A stretch of DNA of 54,742 bases from positions 1-54,742 of the forward strand of contig JANWWN010000015.1 in NCBI GenBank assembly GCA_025055435.1, read 5' to 3'. A program made the translations under genes and the position numbers. The stretch's first letter is position 1. The number at the start of each line of letters is the position of its first letter. The notes under the pieces were generated by a model. The model was not told the origin of the DNA. It ran no database searches and saw only the letters and a list, made by a program, of their open reading frames with translations. The stretch comes from Cyclobacteriaceae bacterium (GTDB taxonomy: Bacteria > Bacteroidota > Bacteroidia > Cytophagales > Cyclobacteriaceae). Shown here piece by piece: positions 45,410 through 53,429 of this stretch.

Positions 45410-46012
45410 ATGCTAAAGGACGCAACACAGGTTAAGCAGTGGTTAGGCTTGATAAAACCTTATGCAGTTATCCTTTCTGTCCTACTTCTTATATCCTTAG
45501 CAAGCAAACCGCTGTTTGAATTACTTAACCGATTGATGCCAAACAATGCTTTGCAACCCCATGCAACACTGTCGGTCAATGAAGAAAAGAGTTTTGATTA
45601 TGCTTTCACCATAAAAGACTTAAACAACCGGAAGATACCCGTTGAAAAGTTCAGAGGAAAAGTCCTGTTTATCAACCTGTGGGCTACATGGTGCGGACCC
45701 TGTCGCGCCGAAATGCCTACGATTGAAGCGTTATATCAAAAGGTTAATCGAGAAGAAATCCAATTCATCATATTGTCAATAGATGATGATCTGGATAATC
45801 AAAAGGTCCGCCGATTCATCGAAAAAAACAGGTACACCTTTCCGGTTTTCATGCCCTCCGGAAACTTGCCGCAGCAGTTACAGGTACCGTCTATACCCGT
45901 TACCTTGATTATTGACAAACAGGGCAACGTGGTAAGAAAAAAAACAGGCATGACCAACTACAACACGGGGCAGTATGTAAGACTGTTAGAAGAATTGGCT
46001 ACCAAAAACTAA
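45410..46012 (+). CDS. Membrane-anchored thioredoxin-like protein (TlpA type)
   Basis: 200 residues. An uncleaved hydrophobic segment (YAVILSVLLLISLASKPLF, about 21-39) anchors the protein, then a thioredoxin fold with FINLWATWCGPCRAEMP (WCGPC active site), FIILSIDDDLDNQKVRRF and the cis-Pro loop VPSIPVTL. It should reduce periplasmic disulfides, for example in cytochrome maturation. It is smaller than the lipoprotein relative at 8790 and lacks its N-terminal beta domain. Confidence 0.9.
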   Translation: MLKDATQVKQWLGLIKPYAVILSVLLLISLASKPLFELLNRLMPNNALQPHATLSVNEEKSFDYAFTIKDLNNRKIPVEKFRGKVLFINLWATWCGPCRAEMPTIEALYQKVNREEIQFIILSIDDDLDNQKVRRFIEKNRYTFPVFMPSGNLPQQLQVPSIPVTLIIDKQGNVVRKKTGMTNYNTGQYVRLLEELATKN

Positions 46013-46018
46013 TATGAG

Positions 46019-46035
46019 TTATTCAGGCTGAATAA
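46019..46035. terminator. Palindrome between convergent genes
   Basis: TTATTCAG and CTGAATAA flank a single central G, giving a perfect 8-bp inverted repeat. It lies between the convergent thioredoxin and coaX genes. It could be a weak bidirectional terminator, although the stem is A+T-rich and no long T run follows. Confidence 0.35.
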
Positions 46036-46059
46036 AATTTCACAGTATTCAAAGTATTT

Positions 46060-46833
46060 CTATTCCTTCGAAATACCGGCAGCAACCAGGCGCAAACCTT
46101 CCAGAGTAAGGTGTGGTTCCACTGCAGTAAAAGTTTCGGCAAGCGATGGAATGGCGCTTACCAAGCCACCGGTGGCAATGGATTGCAAATGGTTATCGTG
46201 CAGTTCATTGCGAATCTTTTGCAACATGGATTTTACCAGACCTTCATAGCCCATTAGTACGCCAGCCTGAATAGCATGTACCGTATTTTTACCCATTACC
46301 GTACCGGGCCAATGCAGCGGCACATCAAATAGCTTGGCGGTGTTTTGTGCGAGAGCACGAACGGCCGTTTTCAAGCCCGGCGTGATGGCTACACCCAAAA
46401 TTTCACCTGAAGCAGATACGGTCGTAAAAGTTAACGCGGTGCCGAAATCAACAACCACACAGTTAGTTTTAAAGCGCATATATGCCGCAAGCGCATTGGC
46501 TACCAGGTCACTTCCAATTTCATACGGATTAAGCACTTTAATTGGTAACTTCGGGTAAACTTCAGGGCCAAGCACCACGGGATTTTTTTCAAACAAGGGA
46601 ACGGTAACATTAATGATTTTACCAGTGAGGTCGGGCACCACACTGCTCAGCACAATGCGTTCAACATCAAAGTGATTTAAACCGGCCTCACTAAAAAAAT
46701 CCCGTATCTTAATTCCGTAAAATAACTCCGGCCGATCAGCCACTGCAGGTATTCGCCAAACGTGTGCCCATTTCGCCTGGTGCCATAATCCAAGGGTGAT
46801 GTCGGAATTGCCGATATCAATTACAAGTATCAT
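46060..46833 (-). CDS. coaX: Type III pantothenate kinase
   Basis: 257 residues. The ASKHA-fold motifs are present: DIGNSDITLGLW at the N-terminus, GSDLVANALAAY, VVDFGTALTFTTV and ITPGLKTAVRALA, then GKNTVHAIQAGVLMGYEGLV. It makes 4'-phosphopantothenate for coenzyme A. The usual Arg after GxD is a Leu here, a change also seen in other type III enzymes from memory. Its ATG overlaps the sirtuin stop as ATGA. Confidence 0.95.
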   Translation of the reverse strand: MILVIDIGNSDITLGLWHQAKWAHVWRIPAVADRPELFYGIKIRDFFSEAGLNHFDVERIVLSSVVPDLTGKIINVTVPLFEKNPVVLGPEVYPKLPIKVLNPYEIGSDLVANALAAYMRFKTNCVVVDFGTALTFTTVSASGEILGVAITPGLKTAVRALAQNTAKLFDVPLHWPGTVMGKNTVHAIQAGVLMGYEGLVKSMLQKIRNELHDNHLQSIATGGLVSAIPSLAETFTAVEPHLTLEGLRLVAAGISKE

Positions 46834-47519
46834 GCAAGTTGAAGTAATTGTGATTTAAGTTGGGCCATTCCGGTGCTGGCTTTTTGGGCAATGCAGGTTA
46901 GATTGTTCACACCGTGCACTTCAGGTAGTTTAGGGTCCACCAGATATTTGGGTACATCTCTCCTTACATAATGTATTAAACCCGCTGCCGGATAAACTAC
47001 CAATGATGTCCCAACTACTAAAAATAAATCAGCCTGAGCTGCATGAACAATGGCTTCATCCATTTTGGGTACCAACTCACCAAACCAAACAATGTTGGGT
47101 CGTAGCTGGGAACCTTTTTCACAAAGCTGTCCGATATTCAATTCCCAGCCTTCAATAGGATAAACCAGCGACTCATCAACGGTACTGCGTGCCTCAAACA
47201 GACTGCCATGCAGGTGAATAACCTTTGTTGAGCCGGCACGCTCATGCAGATTATCCACGTTTTGCGTTACGATGGTTACATCAAAGTATTGTTCAAGTTC
47301 AGCCAGTATGCGATGCCCATCATTGGGTTGTGCTTCAAGCGCACGTTTTCTACGCTGGTTGTAGAAATCAAGCACAAGGGCCGGGTTGCGGTGCCAGGCT
47401 TCCGGTGTGGCCACATCTTCAACACGATAACCTTCCCATAGTCCGCCAGCATCACGAAAGGTGGGTATTCCGCTTTCGGCGCTAATGCCCGCCCCGGTAA
47501 GGACAACCAGTTTTTTCAT
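46830..47519 (-). CDS. cobB: NAD-dependent deacylase (sirtuin) without zinc ribbon
   Basis: 229 residues from the ATG at 47519; upstream frame to 47585 lies inside topA. Sirtuin motifs are GAGISAESGIPTFRDAGGLW, TQNVDNLHERAGS, LHGS and GTSLVVYPAAGL. The YNQR motif matches the Tyr-x-x-Arg pair of desuccinylase-type enzymes. The four zinc Cys of the usual small domain are missing; only one Cys remains (QLCEKGSQLRPN). It begins one base after the topA stop and overlaps coaX, so topA-sirtuin-coaX are one transcript. Confidence 0.92.
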   Translation of the reverse strand: MKKLVVLTGAGISAESGIPTFRDAGGLWEGYRVEDVATPEAWHRNPALVLDFYNQRRKRALEAQPNDGHRILAELEQYFDVTIVTQNVDNLHERAGSTKVIHLHGSLFEARSTVDESLVYPIEGWELNIGQLCEKGSQLRPNIVWFGELVPKMDEAIVHAAQADLFLVVGTSLVVYPAAGLIHYVRRDVPKYLVDPKLPEVHGVNNLTCIAQKASTGMAQLKSQLLQLA

Positions 47520-47520
47520 T

Positions 47521-49857
47521 TTATTCGGAAGCTTTCTTTCTTCGTGAAAATCCCCGTCCTCTTCTTTCCGGTGCCGACTCGGCAAGTGCCAGGCACTCTT
47601 CGAGGGTAAGTTCGGCCGGATTTTTGTCTTTTGGAATCTTCACATTTTTCTTTCCGGCTTTGATGTACGGACCAAAACGCCCATTAAGGATCTGCACTTC
47701 CGGGTTTTCATCAAATGCCTTGATAACGCGATTCGCATCGGCATGGCGTTTTTGTTCAATCAGCTCGATGCAGCGTTCCAGTGTTATGGAGTATGGATCT
47801 TCTTCTTTCGGAATAGATACGTATTTCTTATCATGCTGAACATAGGGACCAAACCGACCAATGCCAACCACAACTGGTTTGCCTTCGAACTCGCCCATTT
47901 GTCTTGGCATTTTCATCAGTTCCAGGGCTTCTTCCAGTGTAATGCTTTCAATAAATTGACCAGGTCGCAGACTGGCAAATTTTGGTTTTTCACCACCATT
48001 GTCATCCGGGTTTTCGCCAACCTGAACGTACGCACCAAAACGGCCCAGTTTGGCATAGACTTTTTTTCCTGTCTTAGGGTCAACACCCAATTCGCGGGAT
48101 TTACCCACCTGCGAGCGTTCCACCTGTTCGGTCTGTACCACTTTTTTATGAAACGGCTTGTAGAAATTATCTATCATTTTACGCCATTCCAGTTTTCCGG
48201 CAGCAATCTCATCGAATTCCAGCTCAATTTCCGAGGTGAAGGAGTAGTCGGTGATATCCGGAAAATGCTCAACCAGAAAATCGTTCACCACCATGGCGGT
48301 GTTGGTGGGAAACAACTTATTTTTCTCCGCTCCGGTAATCTCCTTTTCAGTTAATTTTTCAATAGCGTTATTCTTAAGTTTAAGTAAACGGTATTCACGC
48401 TCTGTTCCTTCGCGGCTTTCTTTTACCACATAACCGCGCTTCTGAATGGTTGAGATGGTAGGCGCATACGTGGAAGGCCGCCCAATGCCAAGCTCCTCCA
48501 GTTTTTTTACCAGGCTGGCTTCGGTGTAACGCGAAGGATAACGGGAAAAGGTCTGCCGGGCAGTAATTTCTTCAGGCTTTACCGTTTGGCCCACTGACAG
48601 CGGCGGCAGCATTTTGCCGTTCTCTTCTTCTTCCTCATCATCAGCCGACTCCATGTATACTTTTAAAAAGCCATCAAATTTGATTACCTCACCGGTTGCG
48701 GTAAAGGTATATGGACTGGAAGATATAGAGATGGTGGCAGTTGTCTTTTCGAGTTCGGCATCGGCCATTTGCGAAGCAATAGCGCGCTTCCAGATGAGTT
48801 CATACAACCGTTTTGCGTTACGATCCATGCCTGGATCGAGCACCGAAAAATCGGTTGGACGTATAGCTTCGTGCGCTTCCTGGGCTGACGTGCTTTTATT
48901 TTTGTACTGCCTAAGCTGAACATATTGCTCCCCATATGCAGCGAGTACCTGTTGTTTAGCACCAAGTTGGGCCTCATCGGAAAGGTTTACCGAATCCGTC
49001 CGCATGTAACTGATTTTTCCGGCCTCATACAGTTTCTGCGCAACAACCATGGTTTGCGAAACAGAAAAGCCAAGCTTGCGTGCAGCTTCCTGTTGCAAAG
49101 TTGATGTGGTAAACGGTGGCGCAGGACTTCTCTTAACCGGCTTGGTTTGTAAATCGGTAATGGTAAACGTTGCTCCTTTGCAGGATTCCAGAAATTCAAG
49201 CGCTTCCTGCTCGGTATTAAATCGTTCGGATAGCTCGGTACTTAGTGTTTTACCCTTACCAACATCAAAGATGGCCGTAACACGGAAGGTGCTGGTTGGT
49301 TTAAATTCTGATATTTCCCTTTCGCGTTCAACAACCAGTCGAACGGCAACCGATTGTACCCGTCCTGCTGATAAGCCTGTTTTTATTTTTTTCCAAAGTA
49401 TGGGCGAAAGCTCGTAACCCACAAGCCGGTCTAACACCCTTCGTGCCTGTTGGGCATTAACTAAATCCAGGTCGATACCGCGCGGATTTTGAAGTGCGTT
49501 TAAAATGGCGCGTTTGGTTATTTCGGTAAATACAATCCGGCGTGTTTTGGCATCGTTTAAATTCAGCACTTCTTTTAAGTGCCATGAAATCGCTTCACCC
49601 TCCCGGTCCTCATCGCTGGCCAGGTATACGGTTTCAGCTTCTTCGGCAAGTTTTTTCAGTTTGGCAATTACATCTTTTTTATCCGGGCTGATTTCGTATG
49701 TTGGTTCGTACCCGTTTTCAATATCAATTGCATTGTCGCCCTTCGGTAAATCGCGAACATGCCCCATGCTGGAAGCTACCTTGAAATCCTTACCCAGATA
49801 CCCTTCAATGGTTTTCGCTTTAGCAGGAGACTCAACTATCACCAGATTTTTTGCCAT
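47521..49857 (-). CDS. topA: DNA topoisomerase I
   Basis: 778 residues. The Toprim domain starts KNLVIVESPAKAKTIEGYL, with SDEDREGEAISWHL. The catalytic Tyr is in ISYMRTDSVNLS. Further on are RYTEASLVKKLEELGIGRPS and, at the C-terminus, repeated toprim-C-type units (GRFGAYVQVG, GRFGPYVQHD, GRFGPYIKAG) instead of Cys4 zinc fingers, ending in a basic tail. It relaxes negative supercoils. It heads the topA-sirtuin-coaX run. Confidence 0.97.
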   Translation of the reverse strand: MAKNLVIVESPAKAKTIEGYLGKDFKVASSMGHVRDLPKGDNAIDIENGYEPTYEISPDKKDVIAKLKKLAEEAETVYLASDEDREGEAISWHLKEVLNLNDAKTRRIVFTEITKRAILNALQNPRGIDLDLVNAQQARRVLDRLVGYELSPILWKKIKTGLSAGRVQSVAVRLVVEREREISEFKPTSTFRVTAIFDVGKGKTLSTELSERFNTEQEALEFLESCKGATFTITDLQTKPVKRSPAPPFTTSTLQQEAARKLGFSVSQTMVVAQKLYEAGKISYMRTDSVNLSDEAQLGAKQQVLAAYGEQYVQLRQYKNKSTSAQEAHEAIRPTDFSVLDPGMDRNAKRLYELIWKRAIASQMADAELEKTTATISISSSPYTFTATGEVIKFDGFLKVYMESADDEEEEENGKMLPPLSVGQTVKPEEITARQTFSRYPSRYTEASLVKKLEELGIGRPSTYAPTISTIQKRGYVVKESREGTEREYRLLKLKNNAIEKLTEKEITGAEKNKLFPTNTAMVVNDFLVEHFPDITDYSFTSEIELEFDEIAAGKLEWRKMIDNFYKPFHKKVVQTEQVERSQVGKSRELGVDPKTGKKVYAKLGRFGAYVQVGENPDDNGGEKPKFASLRPGQFIESITLEEALELMKMPRQMGEFEGKPVVVGIGRFGPYVQHDKKYVSIPKEEDPYSITLERCIELIEQKRHADANRVIKAFDENPEVQILNGRFGPYIKAGKKNVKIPKDKNPAELTLEECLALAESAPERRGRGFSRRKKASE

Positions 49858-49992
49858 GTGTTTTTATTTCGTGAAGGGCTCAAATATCTGCAAAATTCCA
49901 AAAAAACAAATTTTAACTTCGGTTAACCGGATTTTCAAACGATAACATTTAAACAGCCATGTATGCAGTAATCAATTCATTCAATACCGTTG

Positions 49993-50000
49993 TATTTTTG
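49993..50000 (+). promoter_or_regulatory. -7 element of the arginase-family gene
   Basis: TATTTTTG matches TAnnTTTG exactly and ends 17 bases before the ATG at 50018. No TTG at the -33 distance was found. Confidence 0.4.
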
Positions 50001-50017
50001 TGCGAATTCATAGAACA

Positions 50018-51067
50018 ATGACACGCGAAGAAATAATCCGAACCTTCAATCCAAATGCACCAGGAACAAACGGAACATTGTTCGGCTTGCCTTTTGATGA
50101 ACATACTGCACAAATTATTGTTGTGCCGGTTCCCTGGGAAGTAACGGTTTCGTACCATGAAGGAACAGCACGTGGACCGGAGGCTATTCTGGAAGCTTCC
50201 GCTCAGGTTGATCTGTACGACCGCAATATTTCCAATGCATGGCAGATCGGAATTGCCCTGGCTGCCATCAATGAAAAGCTTAAAGAAGATAACAGGAAGT
50301 TACGCGAAACAGCCGCCCTGCATATTCAATCCTTAACATCGGAAACAGCGGATGTCAACACCCAACACCTGGATGCGGTTAACCAGGGATGCGAGGAGAT
50401 GGTGAGGTATGTAAAACAAACTACACGGAATTATCTTGCGCAAGGCAAAATGGTAGCCGTACTGGGAGGTGACCACAGCACTCCGCTGGGATTTATTCAG
50501 GCATTAAGTGAGCAACACGATCGCTTCAGCATCCTTCAGATTGATGCCCATGCCGATCTCCGCAAGGCATACGAAGGGTTTATTTATTCGCATGCATCTA
50601 TCATGTACAACGCTTTGAAACTACCTGCCGTAAACCGATTGATTCAGGTAGGTATTCGCGATTTTTGTGAAGAAGAAGTGCAGGTTATTGAGCGATCGAT
50701 GGGACGCATTAAAACATTTTACGATGAAGACATTAAAAACAGTATGTATGAGGGACGCAGCTGGCAAAGCCTGTGCAATGACATTATTCAAGAGCTCAAC
50801 GAAAAGGTGTACATCAGTTTTGATATAGACGGTCTGAATCCGAGCCTTTGTCCAAACACCGGTACGCCCGTTGCCGGAGGATTGGAGTTTCATCAGGTGC
50901 TCTATCTGCTCCGTAAGCTGGTTGAGTCTGGAAAAAAAATAATCGGTTTCGATTTAAACGAAGTAGCTCCCGGTGAATCGGATTGGGATGCGAATGTGGG
51001 AGCCCGGCTGCTTTATCAGCTTTGCAACTGGATGGCCGTATCGCAGGGCAAACATCCAAAAAGATAA
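50018..51067 (+). CDS. Arginase/agmatinase/formiminoglutamase-family hydrolase
   Basis: 349 residues from the ATG at 50018, preferred over a GTG at 50000 that falls in the promoter element. The manganese site is complete: GGDHSTPLGF, DAHADLR (with HADL) and SFDIDGLNPS, then GFDLNEVAP. The N-terminal PWEVTVSYHEGTARGPEAIL is typical of the agmatinase side of the family. It hydrolyses a guanidino compound, probably releasing urea. The exact substrate is not evident. An amino-acid symporter gene follows after 48 bases. Confidence 0.9.
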   Translation: MTREEIIRTFNPNAPGTNGTLFGLPFDEHTAQIIVVPVPWEVTVSYHEGTARGPEAILEASAQVDLYDRNISNAWQIGIALAAINEKLKEDNRKLRETAALHIQSLTSETADVNTQHLDAVNQGCEEMVRYVKQTTRNYLAQGKMVAVLGGDHSTPLGFIQALSEQHDRFSILQIDAHADLRKAYEGFIYSHASIMYNALKLPAVNRLIQVGIRDFCEEEVQVIERSMGRIKTFYDEDIKNSMYEGRSWQSLCNDIIQELNEKVYISFDIDGLNPSLCPNTGTPVAGGLEFHQVLYLLRKLVESGKKIIGFDLNEVAPGESDWDANVGARLLYQLCNWMAVSQGKHPKR

Positions 51068-51115
51068 AACGAAACTCACTTTAATTCCTATTTTGCAGAT
51101 TCTAAATCACCCTGC

Positions 51116-52495
51116 ATGACTGAACTCATACGAACTCTGGCCAATGGCATCTGGACTCCTGTATTGTTTCTTTTGATTTTAGGCGGCCTGTTCTTTTTTT
51201 TCTACAGCCGCTTCATCCCCTATCAATATTTCAGACACGCCATTAACATCTTGCGCGGCAAATATGATAACCCGAACGACCCGGGCTACATTAACGCCTA
51301 TCAGGCACTATCCACCGCACTTGCTTCTACCGTAGGCATGGGCAACATAGCCGGTGTTGCTTATGCAATCTCCATAGGCGGACCAGGCGCTTTGTTCTGG
51401 ATGTGGGTAACGGCATTTGTGGGTATGTCGTCTAACTTTTTTACCAGTGCGCTGGCCGTGATGTATCGCGGAAAAGATTCGGAAGGAAACATTCAGGGTG
51501 GCCCGATGTATGTTATCCGCGAAGCGTTGTCGAAAAAGTGGCATTGGATGGCGGTAGTGTTCAGTTTGTGTTGCCTAATCGGGTGCTTACCCATTTTTCA
51601 GGCCAACCAGCTTACACAAGCTATTCGCGAAATAGGGTTTCCCGATGTGAACTGGGGAGTTATACAATTTGCAGGAACCGATATTTCGGTATTTAACCTG
51701 GTTACCGGAATTATCCTGACCATCACGGCCGGAATTGTTATCATCGGAGGTATTCAGCGTATCGGTAATTGGGCCGGAAGGATGGTTCCGCTAATGATTG
51801 TGTTGTATTTCCTGAGTGTTGCCATTATTCTGATAATCAACATTCAGGTTGTTCCGCATTATTTATGGCTGATCATAACCGATGCTTTTAAGGCTGAGTT
51901 CTACAAAGGACCGTTGTTTGGTGGTGCGCTGGGCGGATTAATTTTAACCGGGGTAAGAAGAGCTTCCTTTTCGAGCGAAGCCGGAATCGGAACGGCACCA
52001 CTGGCCCTTGGCGCTTCAAAAAGCCGGGAGCCGATACGCGAAGGACTGGTCTCCATGCTGAGTCCTGCAATTGATACACTTGTAGTATGCACTCTTACCG
52101 CTTTGGCCATATTGGTTACCGGTGTCTGGCAAACCAGCGACACCAACGGGGTTACGCTCACCTCAACTGCTTTTCAGAGTGCGCTACCAGGTGTAGGTAA
52201 ATACCTGTTGTTGTTGTGCGCTTTTTTCTTTGCCATCACTTCGTTGTTTTCTTACAGTTATTACGGAAGTAAGTCGATGGCATTTCTGGTTGGCGTAAAA
52301 TATGGCAAGTATTACAACTACTTTTACCTGGCGACCATCATTTTCGGAGCGGTAGTGAGTATGGAAACCGTCATTAATATTATTGATATTGCCTATGCCA
52401 TCATGGCTTTTCCTACCATGATATCGGGTTTTATTCTGGCACCACATGTCATGGAAGAGGCGCGCAGGTATTTCGAAAGACTGCAGCGTGCTTAA
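51116..52495 (+). CDS. Alanine/glycine:cation symporter (AGCS family)
   Basis: 459 residues with about ten membrane helices. AGCS signatures are ALASTVGMGNIAGVAYAISI, GGPGALFWMWVTAFVGMSSN, IQGGPMYVI and RASFSSEAGIGTAPLALGAS. It imports alanine or glycine with sodium across the inner membrane. It lies 48 bases after the arginase-family gene in the same direction and may share its transcript. A terminator follows. Confidence 0.95.
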   Translation: MTELIRTLANGIWTPVLFLLILGGLFFFFYSRFIPYQYFRHAINILRGKYDNPNDPGYINAYQALSTALASTVGMGNIAGVAYAISIGGPGALFWMWVTAFVGMSSNFFTSALAVMYRGKDSEGNIQGGPMYVIREALSKKWHWMAVVFSLCCLIGCLPIFQANQLTQAIREIGFPDVNWGVIQFAGTDISVFNLVTGIILTITAGIVIIGGIQRIGNWAGRMVPLMIVLYFLSVAIILIINIQVVPHYLWLIITDAFKAEFYKGPLFGGALGGLILTGVRRASFSSEAGIGTAPLALGASKSREPIREGLVSMLSPAIDTLVVCTLTALAILVTGVWQTSDTNGVTLTSTAFQSALPGVGKYLLLLCAFFFAITSLFSYSYYGSKSMAFLVGVKYGKYYNYFYLATIIFGAVVSMETVINIIDIAYAIMAFPTMISGFILAPHVMEEARRYFERLQRA

Positions 52496-52502
52496 AAAAA
52501 TT

Positions 52503-52528
52503 AAAGGCTGCCGAAAGCAGCCTTTTTT
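52503..52528 (+). terminator. Intrinsic terminator after the AGCS gene
   Basis: Stem AAAGGCTGC / GCAGCCTTT with a CGAAA loop, then more T residues. A run on the other flank lets it serve the convergent lipoprotein gene as well. Confidence 0.85.
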
Positions 52529-52556
52529 AATCTTAATACTTAATTTACTGAAATAA

Positions 52557-53279
52557 TTAGAAGATGCGGGAGGCATTCCATGTACCTGAAGAATCACCTG
52601 CACTCCAGGTTCCGCTCAAAGAGTTTCCGTTGATGGTTCCGGTGAAATCCACATCATTATCCCCATCACCATCAAAGTCACAATTACAAACCAACGTACT
52701 GCCATTGAGTGCACCTTCCAGTTCGCTGCAGCCTGTTTCATCGTTTTCGCGTGCAACCGCACACCATTCATCATCAATCAATACAAAGTTGATAATCCCT
52801 GTTTCCGAACCGGAAAATGTTCCGGCATAGCAACGAACTAAGGCATTCGACTTCTCTTTGACAACCTGGAAGCAAACATTGGGATGGCCTGGAATATCCG
52901 CTTCGAAAAAGCCATACTCCTGACCATTGTTCAGTACGTAAAAACCAATGGATGCCTGACCTCCGTGCACGTTGCCGCGGAAATAACCCTGAAAACCACC
53001 AATCGAACTGTTATACCTCTGCTCGGTAGTGAGTTCATACGTTGCATTGTCAATGTTAAGTGTCATGGAAATTTCCCCATCACCATTGTTGTCGATATTA
53101 ACCTTAACATAACCGGATGAACCGATCAGCACGCCTTTGTAAATTCCTTTACTGCTGTTGTCGTTCTCGGAACGTGCTTCCGGTGCATTCGGAAAAGAAG
53201 GGCCTGTTTCGTCATCGCCACAGCCGGCAATGACAACCAATCCGAAAATGATAAAACCAAACCAACTGTTCCTGTACAT
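52557..53279 (-). CDS. Lipoprotein of unknown function with Cys pairs and acidic repeat
   Basis: 240 residues. A lipoprotein signal (IFGLVVIAGCGDD) places the lipid-modified Cys near residue 20. An Asn/Ser-rich linker is followed by beta-rich sequence with four or five Cys (CFQVV, RCYAG, WCAVA, GCSEL, CNC) that could form disulfides. The acidic stretch DFDGDGDNDVDF resembles calcium-binding loops. The C-terminal repeats (GTINGNSLSGTWSAG) look like a small beta barrel or sandwich. No family name. Likely on the outer face of the envelope. Confidence 0.78.
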   Translation of the reverse strand: MYRNSWFGFIIFGLVVIAGCGDDETGPSFPNAPEARSENDNSSKGIYKGVLIGSSGYVKVNIDNNGDGEISMTLNIDNATYELTTEQRYNSSIGGFQGYFRGNVHGGQASIGFYVLNNGQEYGFFEADIPGHPNVCFQVVKEKSNALVRCYAGTFSGSETGIINFVLIDDEWCAVARENDETGCSELEGALNGSTLVCNCDFDGDGDNDVDFTGTINGNSLSGTWSAGDSSGTWNASRIF

Positions 53280-53429
53280 AGTTGTAAAGTTTAGTTAAAC
53301 ATGTTCTGTATTAAATGGAATTTAAAAAAATATGGTAACCTATTTTTACGGACTACTCGCTTCTGAAAAACGAGTGTAAACAGTTAATGACAAAAGGAAA
53401 AAGCGGATGGTTGGAAACTTCCTGAAAAA

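Noticed and set aside
47743-48354. 203-codon open frame opposite topA
   Set aside because: Fully antisense to topA, which has strong family motifs throughout.
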